Below are positions 36,121 to 45,048 of a stretch of DNA of 64,000 nucleotides, one piece after another; within the stretch, counting starts at the first letter, position 1; each line of letters starts with the position of its first letter. The position numbers and the translations under genes are program-made. This DNA is from JAWLAT01 sp041395325 (GTDB taxonomy: Bacteria; Pseudomonadota; Gammaproteobacteria; Xanthomonadales; SZUA-5): contig JAWLAT010000025.1 of assembly GCA_041395325.1 (NCBI GenBank), forward strand, positions 1-64,000, written 5' to 3'. The notes beneath the pieces were generated by a model. The model had not been told where the DNA came from. It did not search any database and saw only the letters and a program-made list of their open reading frames with translations.

Positions 36121-37491
36121 TCAGCCCACGGTTTCGGCCGATTCGGTGTTCGCCGCCTGATCGCCCGAGTGCTCGTGCAGCTGTGCCGGGCGGGCATCGG
36201 GGAAACGGATCGTCGCGAGGGTACCTCGACCGACTTCGCTCTCCAGCTTGACCTGCCAGCCGAACCGGTCACAGAGTCGCCGCACGATATTCAGGCCCAC
36301 GCCGTGCCCACCGGGCGACGCACCAGCGGCGCGATAGAAGGGCTGAAAGATCCGACCCAGCTCTTCCTGGTCGATGCCGGGGCCGGTGTCCCGAATCGTG
36401 ACCTCTCCGCAGCGCAATTGCACATTGACCTCGCCCCGCTCGGTGTAGGCGCAGGCATTGCGAATCAGATTGCCGATGATGACGCCCACCACCTTCGGTG
36501 GCGCATGCATCAGACAGCTGCCGTGCTGCTGCAGGCGCAGGACCACCGGTTTACCGACCAGCAGCGCTTCGGCCCGCTCCACTTCCTCGCGGGCCACGGT
36601 CTCCAGCAGGAAGTCCTCGCTGGGCAAGCCCGAGGCACTGTCGCGGGCCAGAATCAGAAAGGCTTCGATCAAGGCCTCCATGTCGCGGCTGGCGCGTCGG
36701 ATGCGTTCGACGTTGCGGGATTCGAAGTCGTCCAGTTCGCCATCCGAGGCCAGCACCTCGCTGGCAATCTTGATGACCGTCAGGGGGCTGCGCAGTTCGT
36801 GGCTGGCGTCGCGGGTGAAGTTCCGCTCGCGCTCGATCAGCTCGGTCTGGCGCTCGGCAAAGCCCCGCAGTGCTTCGGCCAGCACCTCGGTTTCACCCTC
36901 CACGTCCGGCGGCATCTGTTCCAGCGACAGCGCCGACAGATCCGGCTTGCGTGGATCGAGCGAGCGCACCGTGGTGGCCAGCCAGATCACTGGCGAAATC
37001 GCGCGCTTGCTCAGGCGATAGGTCAGCCAGGTGGCGAAATAGACCAGGATCAGGACCAGAGCCAGCGGCACCATGCCAAACCACACCGCCAATCGACCCA
37101 CCTGCTCCTGATCGAACATCAGGTAGAGCCGGCCCGATTCCGAGTCAGTCACATAGGCCAGCGGCTTGCCCTCGTCGCGACGCAGGGTGTGAAAGCCGGG
37201 CCCCAGGGCGCGCAGGTCGGTGGGCAAGCTGTCCTGAGTCTGACCCGGGCGCAACAAATAGCCGCGCATGTTGTAGGTGTTCGGCTCGGGCAGATCCGGC
37301 CGCTCCCGCAGCAGCGCCAGATAGTGCCCACTCTCTTCCTTGAGGGCTCGTTTGATGAGGACGTCCTGCAGCACTGCGGCAGCGGCATAGACACCCAGAA
37401 TCGCGCCGCAGCTGACTGCTGCTGCCTGCAGGATGAAGGCGATGCCGATCTTGGCGCGCAGTCCCGTTGAGCGGCTCACTGCCGAACCCAC
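36121..37491 (-). CDS. Sensor histidine kinase
   Basis: 456 residues. Membrane helix 1 (about 14-42), periplasmic sensor (about 43-135, with RLYLMFDQEQVGRL at the end), helix 2 (about 136-158), HAMP linker, HisKA with phospho-His231 in RNFTRDASHELRSPLTVIK, and HATPase (NLIRNACAYT, IRDTGPGID, GGHGVGLNIVRRLCDRFGW). The start is GTG at 37491; a GTG at 37479 is nearly as good and neither has a clear ribosome site. It follows the response regulator by 121 bases on the same strand, so the two form a two-component system. The ligand is not predictable. Confidence 0.92.
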   Translation of the reverse strand: MGSAVSRSTGLRAKIGIAFILQAAAVSCGAILGVYAAAAVLQDVLIKRALKEESGHYLALLRERPDLPEPNTYNMRGYLLRPGQTQDSLPTDLRALGPGFHTLRRDEGKPLAYVTDSESGRLYLMFDQEQVGRLAVWFGMVPLALVLILVYFATWLTYRLSKRAISPVIWLATTVRSLDPRKPDLSALSLEQMPPDVEGETEVLAEALRGFAERQTELIERERNFTRDASHELRSPLTVIKIASEVLASDGELDDFESRNVERIRRASRDMEALIEAFLILARDSASGLPSEDFLLETVAREEVERAEALLVGKPVVLRLQQHGSCLMHAPPKVVGVIIGNLIRNACAYTERGEVNVQLRCGEVTIRDTGPGIDQEELGRIFQPFYRAAGASPGGHGVGLNIVRRLCDRFGWQVKLESEVGRGTLATIRFPDARPAQLHEHSGDQAANTESAETVG

Positions 37492-37612
37492 CGTCGGATA
37501 TTCAGAACATCGAGGACGAATCCCGAGCGAATGAACGGGCTGCTGCAGTACATCGTGACGGACCTGCTGTGCGGCGACGGGCGCCCCAGACCGGTGGCCT
37601 GAGGCACCAGGT

Positions 37613-38347
37613 TCAGCCGTTGGCGACGCGGCTGGTGGGCACTTCCGAATCCAGATCCGCCAGGCGGTAGCCGGCGCTGTGGATGGTGTGCAGCAGCGAG
37701 CGGGAGAAGGGTTTGTCGATCACCTTGCGCAGGTTGTACAGATGACTGCGCAAAGTGTCGCTGTCCGGCAACATGTCACCCCAGATCTCGCGCTCGATAT
37801 CGCGTCGCGAGACCACCCGCGGAGACTCGCGCATCAGGATCTGCAGCAATCGCAGGCCGATCGGCGACACCGCCAGATCCTTGCCGTTGCGGGTGACGCG
37901 CAGGGTGGCCGTGTCCAGCTGCAGGTCACCGACCTTCAGCAGCTCCTGACTGACCAGCCGACGGTCGCGGCGGATCAGCGCCCGGATGCGCGCCTCCAGC
38001 TCCTTCACCTCGAAAGGCTTGACCAGGTAGTCATCGGCGCCGGCGTCCAGGCCGGTCACCTTGTCCTCGAGCGTGTCCCGCGCGGTCAGCATCAGCACCG
38101 GCGTTGCCTTCTTGGCATCCTGACGCAGGCGACGGCACACATCGAAACCATCCATGCCTGGCAGCATCAGATCGAGAACGACCACGTCGTAACTGTTGCT
38201 GACGGCCAGGTGCAGACCGGTCACGCCATCCTGCGCGTAATCCACCGAATAGCCACGTCGCTCCAGATACTCACCGACCATCTCGGAAATACCGCGGTTG
38301 TCTTCGATCAACAACACCAGGCCTGCCTGATCGTCGCGCTGTTTCAT
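37613..38347 (-). CDS. OmpR-family response regulator
   Basis: 244 residues. Receiver domain with acid pair in LLIEDN, phospho-Asp59 in VVVLDLMLPGMDG, Thr in MLTAR and Lys110 in YLVKPF. The C-terminal winged-helix domain has LAVSPIGLRLLQILMRESPRVVSRRDIEREIWG and DTLRSHLYNLRKVIDKPF, ending at the GYRL wing. ATG 38347 is favoured by GAGGGGGC upstream. It precedes its cognate histidine kinase on the same strand and is divergent from the amidase gene. A direct repeat at 38403-38420, just upstream, is a candidate autoregulatory site. Confidence 0.93.
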   Translation of the reverse strand: MKQRDDQAGLVLLIEDNRGISEMVGEYLERRGYSVDYAQDGVTGLHLAVSNSYDVVVLDLMLPGMDGFDVCRRLRQDAKKATPVLMLTARDTLEDKVTGLDAGADDYLVKPFEVKELEARIRALIRRDRRLVSQELLKVGDLQLDTATLRVTRNGKDLAVSPIGLRLLQILMRESPRVVSRRDIEREIWGDMLPDSDTLRSHLYNLRKVIDKPFSRSLLHTIHSAGYRLADLDSEVPTSRVANG

Positions 38348-38402
38348 GTCCGCCCCCTCAATCACATTCGTGAAGAACCTAGGCGCAGTTTTCTCTCAAG
38401 AC

Positions 38403-38420
38403 CGTGATTCAGCCGTGAAT
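38403..38420. promoter_or_regulatory. Short direct repeat upstream of the response regulator
   Basis: CGTGATT (38403-38409) and CGTGAAT (38414-38420), 11 bp apart, the spacing usual for OmpR/PhoB-type half-sites. It lies about 56-73 bp upstream of the response regulator start. The motif is short, so chance is possible. Confidence 0.3.
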
Positions 38421-38607
38421 TTGAGGTCTGTGGGCCGTGTTTCGAAGGCCCGCAGCTCGCATCTTCACAAAGTTGAAAGCCACGCCAAAGTCAGACCCAC
38501 CGCATTCAGCCGTGGTTTCGGTGTGCGAGCCGCTGACGACCATCGGCAACGAGTCGATCACTCGCAGCGGGTAAGCTCTGGGCCATTGTCGCGATCCCGG
38601 AGTCGAG

Positions 38608-39945
38608 ATGCGCCATGCCAGCCTGCTGCAAATCGTCGATGCGCTCGGCGCCGGCCAGATCAGCTCGGTCGAGCTCACCCGACAATATCTGCGCGAAATC
38701 GAGCTGACCCATGCCGAGCTGAACACCTATCTGCAGGTGGACGAAAGCGGCGCACTGACTGCGGCGACCGCTTCGGATCGGCGTCGCGGGCGCGGAGAGG
38801 CACTGCATCCGCTGGATGGCGTGCCCTTCGCCGTCAAGGACAACATCGATGTCGCCGGCCTGGTGACGACCGTTGGTTTGGGTTTCCGCCGCGAGCGCAT
38901 TGCTGCCGCCGATGCCGTGACCGTGGCGCGGCTGCGCAAGGCTGGCGCCGTGATGCTGGGCAAGTTGCATCTGCACGAGGCGGCACTGGGGGCTGACGGC
39001 GACAACCCGCATTTCGGCCGCTGCCAGAATCCGCGAAGGCTAGGCTACACGCCCGGCGGATCCAGCGGCGGGTCGGCTGCAGCGGTTGCGGCCGGGCTGT
39101 GCGCATTCAGCCTGGGCAGTGACTCCCTCGGCTCGATTCGAATTCCAGCCAGCTACTGCGGTGTGGTGGGCTTCAAGCCCAGCTTCGGTCGAGTCTCGCA
39201 ACGCGGGCTGATCCGCGCCAGCCGCCGGCTCGACCACATCGGGCCGCTGGTGCGCAGCGCAGCGGATTTGCCGATGCTGTTCCAGACCATCAGTGGATTG
39301 GATCCGCAGGATCCGCAATCACGCTCGGTGCCGCTGGTGCATGCCGAACAGGGCGCCGGACAGTGGCGTTTGGGCCGGCTCACGAAGCTGAGCGCCCTCG
39401 GTGTGAATCAGGGCGTGGCCGACGTTTTCGAGCGACGCTGTGCCGCCATTGAGGCGAACACCGGCCGTTCATTGCAGCCTGTCGACCTGTCCGACCATGA
39501 CTTCACGCGTTCGCGCCGCGCCGGCCTGCTGCTCTGTGAAGCCGAAATGCTGGTCGAGCACGCAGCCGACTGGCTGCAGCATCGCGAGGGCTGGTCGCCC
39601 GCAGTGCAGCAGATGCTGAGCTACGCACAGTCGCGTTCTGCTGCCGATCTGATTGGCGCCGAACGCCAACTGGATGCATCGATCACCCGGCTGCGCCGCG
39701 TCTTTGCCGAGGTCGACCTGTTGCTGCTGCCAACGACGCCGCAGACGGCCTTTGCCTGGGACACGCCGGTGCCGGTCAATCAGGCCGATCTCACCGCCAT
39801 CGCCAACTTCGCCGGGGTACCGGCACTGAGCCTGCCCGCCGGCAACACCGTAGACGGCTTGCCGGTGGGGCTGCAATTGATGGGGCCGGTGGGCAGTGAT
39901 CTGCAGCTGATGGCGCTGGCAGCGCGAATCGAACAGATGGCCTAG
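38608..39945 (+). CDS. Amidase-signature family protein
   Basis: 445 residues. The Ser-cis-Ser-Lys triad is visible: Lys77 in FAVKDNID, the cis-Ser in GGSSGGSAAAV (about 152-153) and nucleophile Ser176 in SLGSIRIPASYCGVVGFKPS. Members hydrolyse amides in the cytoplasm; the family also includes GatA and allophanate hydrolase, but no GatC/GatB or urea carboxylase neighbour is seen, so a stand-alone amidase acting on small amides is likeliest. ATG 38608 fits the family. TAAGCT at 38572-38577 is a possible -10 element. It converges on sppA with a gap of about 50 bases. Confidence 0.9.
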   Translation: MRHASLLQIVDALGAGQISSVELTRQYLREIELTHAELNTYLQVDESGALTAATASDRRRGRGEALHPLDGVPFAVKDNIDVAGLVTTVGLGFRRERIAAADAVTVARLRKAGAVMLGKLHLHEAALGADGDNPHFGRCQNPRRLGYTPGGSSGGSAAAVAAGLCAFSLGSDSLGSIRIPASYCGVVGFKPSFGRVSQRGLIRASRRLDHIGPLVRSAADLPMLFQTISGLDPQDPQSRSVPLVHAEQGAGQWRLGRLTKLSALGVNQGVADVFERRCAAIEANTGRSLQPVDLSDHDFTRSRRAGLLLCEAEMLVEHAADWLQHREGWSPAVQQMLSYAQSRSAADLIGAERQLDASITRLRRVFAEVDLLLLPTTPQTAFAWDTPVPVNQADLTAIANFAGVPALSLPAGNTVDGLPVGLQLMGPVGSDLQLMALAARIEQMA

Positions 39946-39998
39946 GCCGCGAAAGGACGCGGCCTTCGTGGCACCCACTCAGGCTCGATGCAGGCCGC

Positions 39999-41861
39999 TC
40001 AGTCGCGCACCTCGCAGAAGCAATAGGCATAGGTGCGCAGCGGATGCTCGCGGGCATCGCCAAACAGCCGCAGCAACGACCGGCTCTGCCGAACCGAGTC
40101 GCTCACCCCCGGCGGCAGCTGCAAATCCAACCCGCTGAGCAGCTGCGTACCCACATGCGTTGAAAACACGTCCAGCAGGAAACGCTGGAATCCGCTCATT
40201 TCACGTTCCACGTAGCGTACCTGATAGTTGTCGCCCAGGTTGGCCAGCGTGGCCGCCTTGTTCATCGCTTCCTGCAAGCCGCCCAGTTCATCCACCAGCC
40301 CGCGCTCGGACGCATCCTGCCCACTCCAGACACGACCTCGGGCGACCCGGTCGATCGCTTCGGTGCTCTGCTCACGGCTTTCGGCGACCTTGCCGATGAA
40401 CTCCCGGTAGCCCTGCTCGATGCCGGACTGGATCAACCGCCCCACCCGCGGATCAAGCGGCTTGCGCGGATCCAGCGCCCCGGCCAGCCAGGTCGTCCCA
40501 GCGCCGTCGGCATGCAGACCCACCGCGTCCATCGTCCGATCCACTGACGGGAACAAACCGAAGATACCGATCGAGCCAGTAATCGTTGCCGGATCGGCAT
40601 AGATGGCATCGGAGGTCATCGAGATCCAGTAGCCACCGGAAGCGGCCACGTCGCCCATCGAAATCACGACCGGCTTGCCGGCCTCACGCGTGAGTTCCAG
40701 CTCGCGCCGAATCTGCTCCGAGGCAAAGGCGCTACCACCCGGCGAGTCGACGCGCAGGACCACCGCCTTGATCGCGCTGTCCTCGCGCGCCTGGCGTACC
40801 AGTGCCGATGTGCTCAGGCCACCGACGGTGCCCTGCGGATGTTCACCATCGATGATCTCACCCTGCGCCACGATCACGGCCAATTGCGGCGCGTCGAGCA
40901 TGGCGGACGGCTTGGCGTGCTGTTCGGCATAGGTCAGCAGGTCAATCGTGCGCGCTTCCTTGGTGTCCGGATCGACCGAGCCGCGTTCGGCCAGCAGCTT
41001 GCGGAATTGATCCTCAGTCAGCAGTTCGTCGACCAGATGACTCCCCAGCGCCAACTGAGCGAAGTCGCCATCGACTTCCTCCACCAGCTCAGGCAACTGC
41101 TCGATCCAGCGATCGACGAAACCAGGATCGAACTCGCGCGCCTGACTGACGTCGGCAATGTAGACCCGCCACAGATCCGACAGCCACTCGCTGTCGGCCT
41201 CCAGTGCGGCCTCCGAGGGGCCGTCCAGCAGATAGGGTTCAACCGCGCTCTTGTACTCGCCGACCCGGAAGACGTGCACGTCCACCTTCAGCTTCTCCAG
41301 CAGCGAGCGGTAATAGAGCCGGTTGCGTCCCAGGCCTTCCAGCAGTACGCCACCGTTGGGGTTCAGGTAAATCCGGTCGGCACGGGCCGCCAGGTAGTAG
41401 CCACGCTGATCAAACCAGTCACCGTAGGCCAGGACTTCCTTGCCAGACGCCTTGACGGCATCGATGGCGCGGCCCACTTCGCGCAGTGTCGCCAGACCGG
41501 CGCCCAGAAACTGCTCGGTGCGAATGACCACGCGGTCGATGTTCGGATCGGTCGCGGCGCTCTCCAGCGCACGCAGCACGTCGCGCAGCTGCACCTCGGC
41601 AATCTGGTCACCGGTCAGCTGAGCCAGCACGCGGTCACCGGGATCGGCCGAGTACTGCTCGACGATCTCACCCTTGGGCTGCAGCAGCAGCGCCGTGCCC
41701 GGCTCCATTTGGCGACCGCCAAGACCAAACAGGGCACTGACAATGAAGATCAGGACCAGCAGAAAGATCAGATTGAGGACCACCCGACGAGTACCGTCGA
41801 TGAAGCCCCAGAATCCGTTCCACAAGCGCCGCATGGGGCCTGGTCTGCTTTGTTGCTGCAT
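39999..41861 (-). CDS. sppA: Signal peptide peptidase SppA (67K type)
   Basis: 620-residue membrane protease that degrades cleaved signal peptides. An N-terminal helix (about 28-52, LNLIFLLVLIFIVSALFGL) anchors two tandem S49 domains. The catalytic Lys (about 203) is in FRVGEYKSAVEPYL and the nucleophile Ser (about 407) in DVAASGGYWIS, as in the Escherichia coli enzyme. ATG 41861 is preferred because AGGAGAG is placed correctly; the frame is open further up but includes the 14-bp repeat region. It is transcribed away from the MATE gene, both on the minus strand with sppA downstream, separated by 159 bases of repeat-containing sequence. Confidence 0.93.
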   Translation of the reverse strand: MQQQSRPGPMRRLWNGFWGFIDGTRRVVLNLIFLLVLIFIVSALFGLGGRQMEPGTALLLQPKGEIVEQYSADPGDRVLAQLTGDQIAEVQLRDVLRALESAATDPNIDRVVIRTEQFLGAGLATLREVGRAIDAVKASGKEVLAYGDWFDQRGYYLAARADRIYLNPNGGVLLEGLGRNRLYYRSLLEKLKVDVHVFRVGEYKSAVEPYLLDGPSEAALEADSEWLSDLWRVYIADVSQAREFDPGFVDRWIEQLPELVEEVDGDFAQLALGSHLVDELLTEDQFRKLLAERGSVDPDTKEARTIDLLTYAEQHAKPSAMLDAPQLAVIVAQGEIIDGEHPQGTVGGLSTSALVRQAREDSAIKAVVLRVDSPGGSAFASEQIRRELELTREAGKPVVISMGDVAASGGYWISMTSDAIYADPATITGSIGIFGLFPSVDRTMDAVGLHADGAGTTWLAGALDPRKPLDPRVGRLIQSGIEQGYREFIGKVAESREQSTEAIDRVARGRVWSGQDASERGLVDELGGLQEAMNKAATLANLGDNYQVRYVEREMSGFQRFLLDVFSTHVGTQLLSGLDLQLPPGVSDSVRQSRSLLRLFGDAREHPLRTYAYCFCEVRD

Positions 41862-41970
41862 GGACTGCTCTCCTGCTGCCGGTTTTCGCGCCGGCGATGA
41901 TGACATGTTCATTGTCACCCGATGACCGCAGCCCACCATGGGCCGCTGGTCAGGGGTCATTGGTCGTTAA

Positions 41971-42001
41971 GGGCTGAGGGCACAGGGTCAAGGGGTCAGG
42001 G
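41971..42001 (+). repeat. Intergenic repeat, degenerate copy set C
   Basis: GGGCTGAGGG begins at 41971 and is followed by related runs (CACAGGGTCA, AGGGGTCAGG). The reverse unit GAGCCCTCAGC lies 15 bases downstream. It shares the core GGGCTGAGGG with the units at 27814-27841 and, in reverse, at 34255-34282. Confidence 0.45.
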
Positions 42002-42020
42002 AATGGCCAGCCCCGAGCCC

Positions 42021-43418
42021 TCAGCTCTGGCTCACTCTGGCCAGCCCGGGAGGGTTTCGCAATTGGGCGGCTGCACGGGTCAGCAGCAGCAAGGCCGCCA
42101 TGCTGAGACCGGCGATGAAGCCGATCCACAGCCCCTGCGGGCCCCAGCCACGGACGAAACCCAGCCACCAGGCAATCGGAAAACCGACGCCCCAATACGC
42201 GATGGCGGTGTAAAGCATCGGAATGCGGGTGTCCTTCAGACCGCGCAGAGCGCCGGCAGCCACCGCCTGCAGCCCGTCGGAAATCTGAAAAATCGCCGCC
42301 AGCGTCAGCAGGCTGCTGGCCAGCGCAATGACCGCCGGCTGACCGGGTGCGTACCAGCTGGCCAGCTGTTCGGCGCCGACGATCATCACGGTGCAGCTGA
42401 AGCTCTGACACAGCAGGCAGAGGATCAGCGCGGCGATACCAGCCCGGCGCAGCGCCAACGGATCGGCGCTGCCGCGCGCCTGGCCGACGCGCACGGTGAC
42501 GGCCATCGCCAGGCCCAGCGGCAACATGAAGGCGATCGAGGCAATGTTGATGGCGATCTGGTGAGCCGCCACGGTGACCGTGCCCAGCCGGCCCATCAGC
42601 CAACTCACGCCGATGAACAACCCGCCTTCCATCAGCAATGTGAAGGCGATCGGTGAACCCAACAGCAGCAGCTGAGCCAGTGCCTGCGGCTGCGGCCAAC
42701 CCCAGCGCCAGTGCGCGGCCAGCCAGCGATGACGCCGCCGCCAGCGCAGATATCCCAGCATGACCAGCGCTTGCGTCCACAGCACCATGGCGGTGGCCAG
42801 TCCGCAGCCATAAGCGCCCATCGACGGCAAGCCGAAGCCGCCGAAGATCAGCCAGGCCGACAACGGCAACAGCAATCCCAGGCCGAGCAGGCCCAACAGC
42901 AGCGCCGGCCAGGTATCGCCCTGACCTTCGCAGAATCCGCGCATCGAGTAATAGATCGCCAGTGCGGGACCACCCCAGGCAATGCCATGGAGAAAGTGCG
43001 CCGCCGCCTCGATGACGCTGGCCTCCACGCCGACCCAATGCAGCAAGGGCGCGGCATGCAGGACTCCGGCGGCGGCGAGCAGGCCCAGCACCAGGGCCAG
43101 CCACAGTCCCTGCAGCAGCACGGCTGGCGTTTCTTCGCGGCGACCGGCGCCAGCCAACTGCGCCACCGATGGCGGTACCGCCATCAACACGCCGTAGATC
43201 ACCATCGTCGCCAGCGTCCAGGTGGCCGCGCCGATCGCCACGCCGGCCAGAGTCTGCTGCCCGTGGCGGCCGGCCAACACCGTATCGATGACGGTCATGC
43301 CGATCATCGTCAATTGGCCGGAGATCAACGGCAGCGCCAATCGAGCCAGCGCGCGCAACTCATCCAGCAGGCCGCGCTGAGGGCGGTCGACGCCCTGCAG
43401 TCGCTCGGTCGGGTGCAC
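42021..43418 (-). CDS. MATE-family multidrug efflux transporter (NorM-like)
   Basis: About 465 residues with twelve predicted helices. NorM-like marks: LARLALPLISGQLTMIGMTVIDTVLAGRHG in helix 1, then VPPSVAQLAGAGR, and the second-half repeat with LMEGGLFIGVSWLMGRLGTVTVAAHQIAIN. MATE pumps extrude cationic drugs with Na+ or H+. The start is taken as GTG 43418 with a weak GGAAGA upstream; the same frame remains open far upstream, but that part is antisense to the DUF3667 gene. It is divergent from that gene and preceded on the same strand by sppA further downstream. Confidence 0.9.
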   Translation of the reverse strand: MHPTERLQGVDRPQRGLLDELRALARLALPLISGQLTMIGMTVIDTVLAGRHGQQTLAGVAIGAATWTLATMVIYGVLMAVPPSVAQLAGAGRREETPAVLLQGLWLALVLGLLAAAGVLHAAPLLHWVGVEASVIEAAAHFLHGIAWGGPALAIYYSMRGFCEGQGDTWPALLLGLLGLGLLLPLSAWLIFGGFGLPSMGAYGCGLATAMVLWTQALVMLGYLRWRRRHRWLAAHWRWGWPQPQALAQLLLLGSPIAFTLLMEGGLFIGVSWLMGRLGTVTVAAHQIAINIASIAFMLPLGLAMAVTVRVGQARGSADPLALRRAGIAALILCLLCQSFSCTVMIVGAEQLASWYAPGQPAVIALASSLLTLAAIFQISDGLQAVAAGALRGLKDTRIPMLYTAIAYWGVGFPIAWWLGFVRGWGPQGLWIGFIAGLSMAALLLLTRAAAQLRNPPGLARVSQS

Positions 43419-43490
43419 TGAGGTTCTTCCGGCGGTCTGAGGGGCCGCGTATCTTAAGGGCTGGGACCGCCGCCAGTCCGAAGCGCTTTC

Positions 43491-44723
43491 ATGTCCGAAT
43501 CCGTCGACACCGGCCAGCTCCAGCGGCCGCAGCCACCGCCATCCGCCAGCGCCGCCGGCGAGTACGGACCCATGCCGCCCGCAGGGGCGCTCTGTGCCAA
43601 TTGCGATGCGCCGCTGCAGGGGCCGTTCTGCCACACCTGCGGTCAGCCCTTGAAGACGCCGATCCGCGAACTCGGCAGTCTGGCCACCGACATGGTGGAG
43701 ATGATCACCGACGTCGACGGCCGCTTTTTCAAGTCCCTCGGACTGCTGTTCTTTCGCCCTGGCCGGCTGACCATGCGCTACCTCGGCGGCCAGCGCGTGC
43801 GTTTCATTCGTCCCCTGAGGATGTATTTCGGGCTGTCCATTCTGGTCTTTCTGGCGGCCTCCCTCTCGCCCGATCTGCACGTGCAGACCGACGACCAGGG
43901 CAACGTCAATCTCACGGTCGAAACTCAAACTGGCGAGGACGGTGAGAAACCGTCCGAGCTGACCGACGAGCAATCCCGCGAGATGGCGGATCAATTCCGT
44001 CGCATGATCGATGACCCGGAAATGCGGGAGCGGATGCCGCCGGAAGCCCGCGCGGCCATCGAGCAGCAGATCCAGCGCTCGCTGCAGGACGAACAGCTGG
44101 CGGCGAACATCCAGGCCGCCGAAGCCGAGGCCCAGCGCATCACCGAAGCACTGGGCAAGCCGAAGAAGGAGCGCACCATCAGCTTCGGCAATGGGCCGTG
44201 GCACAAGACCGACAATCCGCTCCACATCGACTGGCTCAGCGATTCGGCCAACCTGCAGCTGAACGAGCTGGTGGATCGGGCCGTGCACAACATCGACAAG
44301 GTCGAGGAAGATCCGCAACGACTGGTCAGCGCCTTCCTTGATGTAATGCCGCAGACCATGTTCGTGCTGCTGCCGCTGTTCGCCTTGCTGCTGAAGCTGA
44401 CCTATCTGTTCAAGCGGCGGCTCTACGTCGAGCACCTGATCGTCGCGCTGCACAGCCACAGCTTCATGTTCTTTGCCTTTCTGCTGCTGTTTGCCTTCAG
44501 TCAGCTCAGCAGCTGGCTGCCTTTCCTGGACGGCATCTTCAGCTGGCTGAGCATCGCCATCACCTGCTGGATTCCGCTCTATCTGCTGTTGATGCAAAAA
44601 CGCGTCTACGCCCAGGGTTGGCCGATGACAGTGATCAAGTACGGTTTCCTGGGTCTGGTCTATCTCTTCCTGATCAGCTTCGGTATGGTCGGCGCCCTGC
44701 TTATCAGCCTGGTGTATCTGTGA
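43491..44723 (+). CDS. DUF3667 domain membrane protein with zinc ribbon
   Basis: 410 residues. The N-terminus carries a zinc ribbon CANCDAPLQGPFCHTCGQ (about residues 35-52), then a helix region with FFKSLGLLFFRPGRLTMRYLGGQRVRFIRPLRMYFGLSILVF, a long charged and helical middle (about 125-260, rich in Glu and Gln), and four C-terminal helices (from about 285). This is the DUF3667 layout; its function is unknown. ATG 43491 is used. Its TGA overlaps the GTG of the next gene (GTGA), so the two are translationally coupled. Two further genes follow on the same strand, so they probably form an operon ending with rluF. Confidence 0.85.
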   Translation: MSESVDTGQLQRPQPPPSASAAGEYGPMPPAGALCANCDAPLQGPFCHTCGQPLKTPIRELGSLATDMVEMITDVDGRFFKSLGLLFFRPGRLTMRYLGGQRVRFIRPLRMYFGLSILVFLAASLSPDLHVQTDDQGNVNLTVETQTGEDGEKPSELTDEQSREMADQFRRMIDDPEMRERMPPEARAAIEQQIQRSLQDEQLAANIQAAEAEAQRITEALGKPKKERTISFGNGPWHKTDNPLHIDWLSDSANLQLNELVDRAVHNIDKVEEDPQRLVSAFLDVMPQTMFVLLPLFALLLKLTYLFKRRLYVEHLIVALHSHSFMFFAFLLLFAFSQLSSWLPFLDGIFSWLSIAITCWIPLYLLLMQKRVYAQGWPMTVIKYGFLGLVYLFLISFGMVGALLISLVYL

Positions 44724-45043
44724 CCATCTACGAAGTCAGTATCGAGATCGATGCCGAGTGTGCCGCGGCCTATCGGGCCTGGCTGGCCACGCACGTGCGC
44801 GAGCTGCTGGCCTTGCCGGGCTTCACCAGTGCCAGCGTGTTCGAAGTGGAGGCCGACGAGCCGGAACCGGCCCGCTGCGGCCTGGTGGTGCAATACCGAC
44901 TCGAGCATCACGTCGCGCTGCAGCGCTATCTGCGGGAATTCGCGCCAGCCATGCGCGCCAAGGCCGACGAGCAGTTTGCCGGCCGCTACCGCGCCAGCCG
45001 GCGTGTGCTCAACCCCTTGTGCGAGATCCTCGCAGCGGACTGA
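44720..45043 (+). CDS. DUF4286 family protein
   Basis: 107 residues with an antibiotic-biosynthesis-monooxygenase-like ferredoxin fold: VTIYEVSIEIDAECAAAYRAWLATHVRELLALPGFTSASVFEVEADEP. DUF4286 proteins are small cytoplasmic proteins without known role. The start is GTG 44720, which shares GTGA with the stop of the DUF3667 gene; a start inside that gene would be longer than family members. The rluF gene begins six bases after its stop, so a three-gene unit DUF3667-DUF4286-rluF is likely. Confidence 0.75.
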   Translation: MTIYEVSIEIDAECAAAYRAWLATHVRELLALPGFTSASVFEVEADEPEPARCGLVVQYRLEHHVALQRYLREFAPAMRAKADEQFAGRYRASRRVLNPLCEILAAD

Positions 45044-45048
45044 CGCCC

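Noticed and set aside
43419..44597. Upstream extension of the MATE frame, antisense to the DUF3667 gene
   Set aside because: Composition is Gln/His/Arg-rich, typical of antisense frames in GC-rich DNA; the sense gene has clear motifs.
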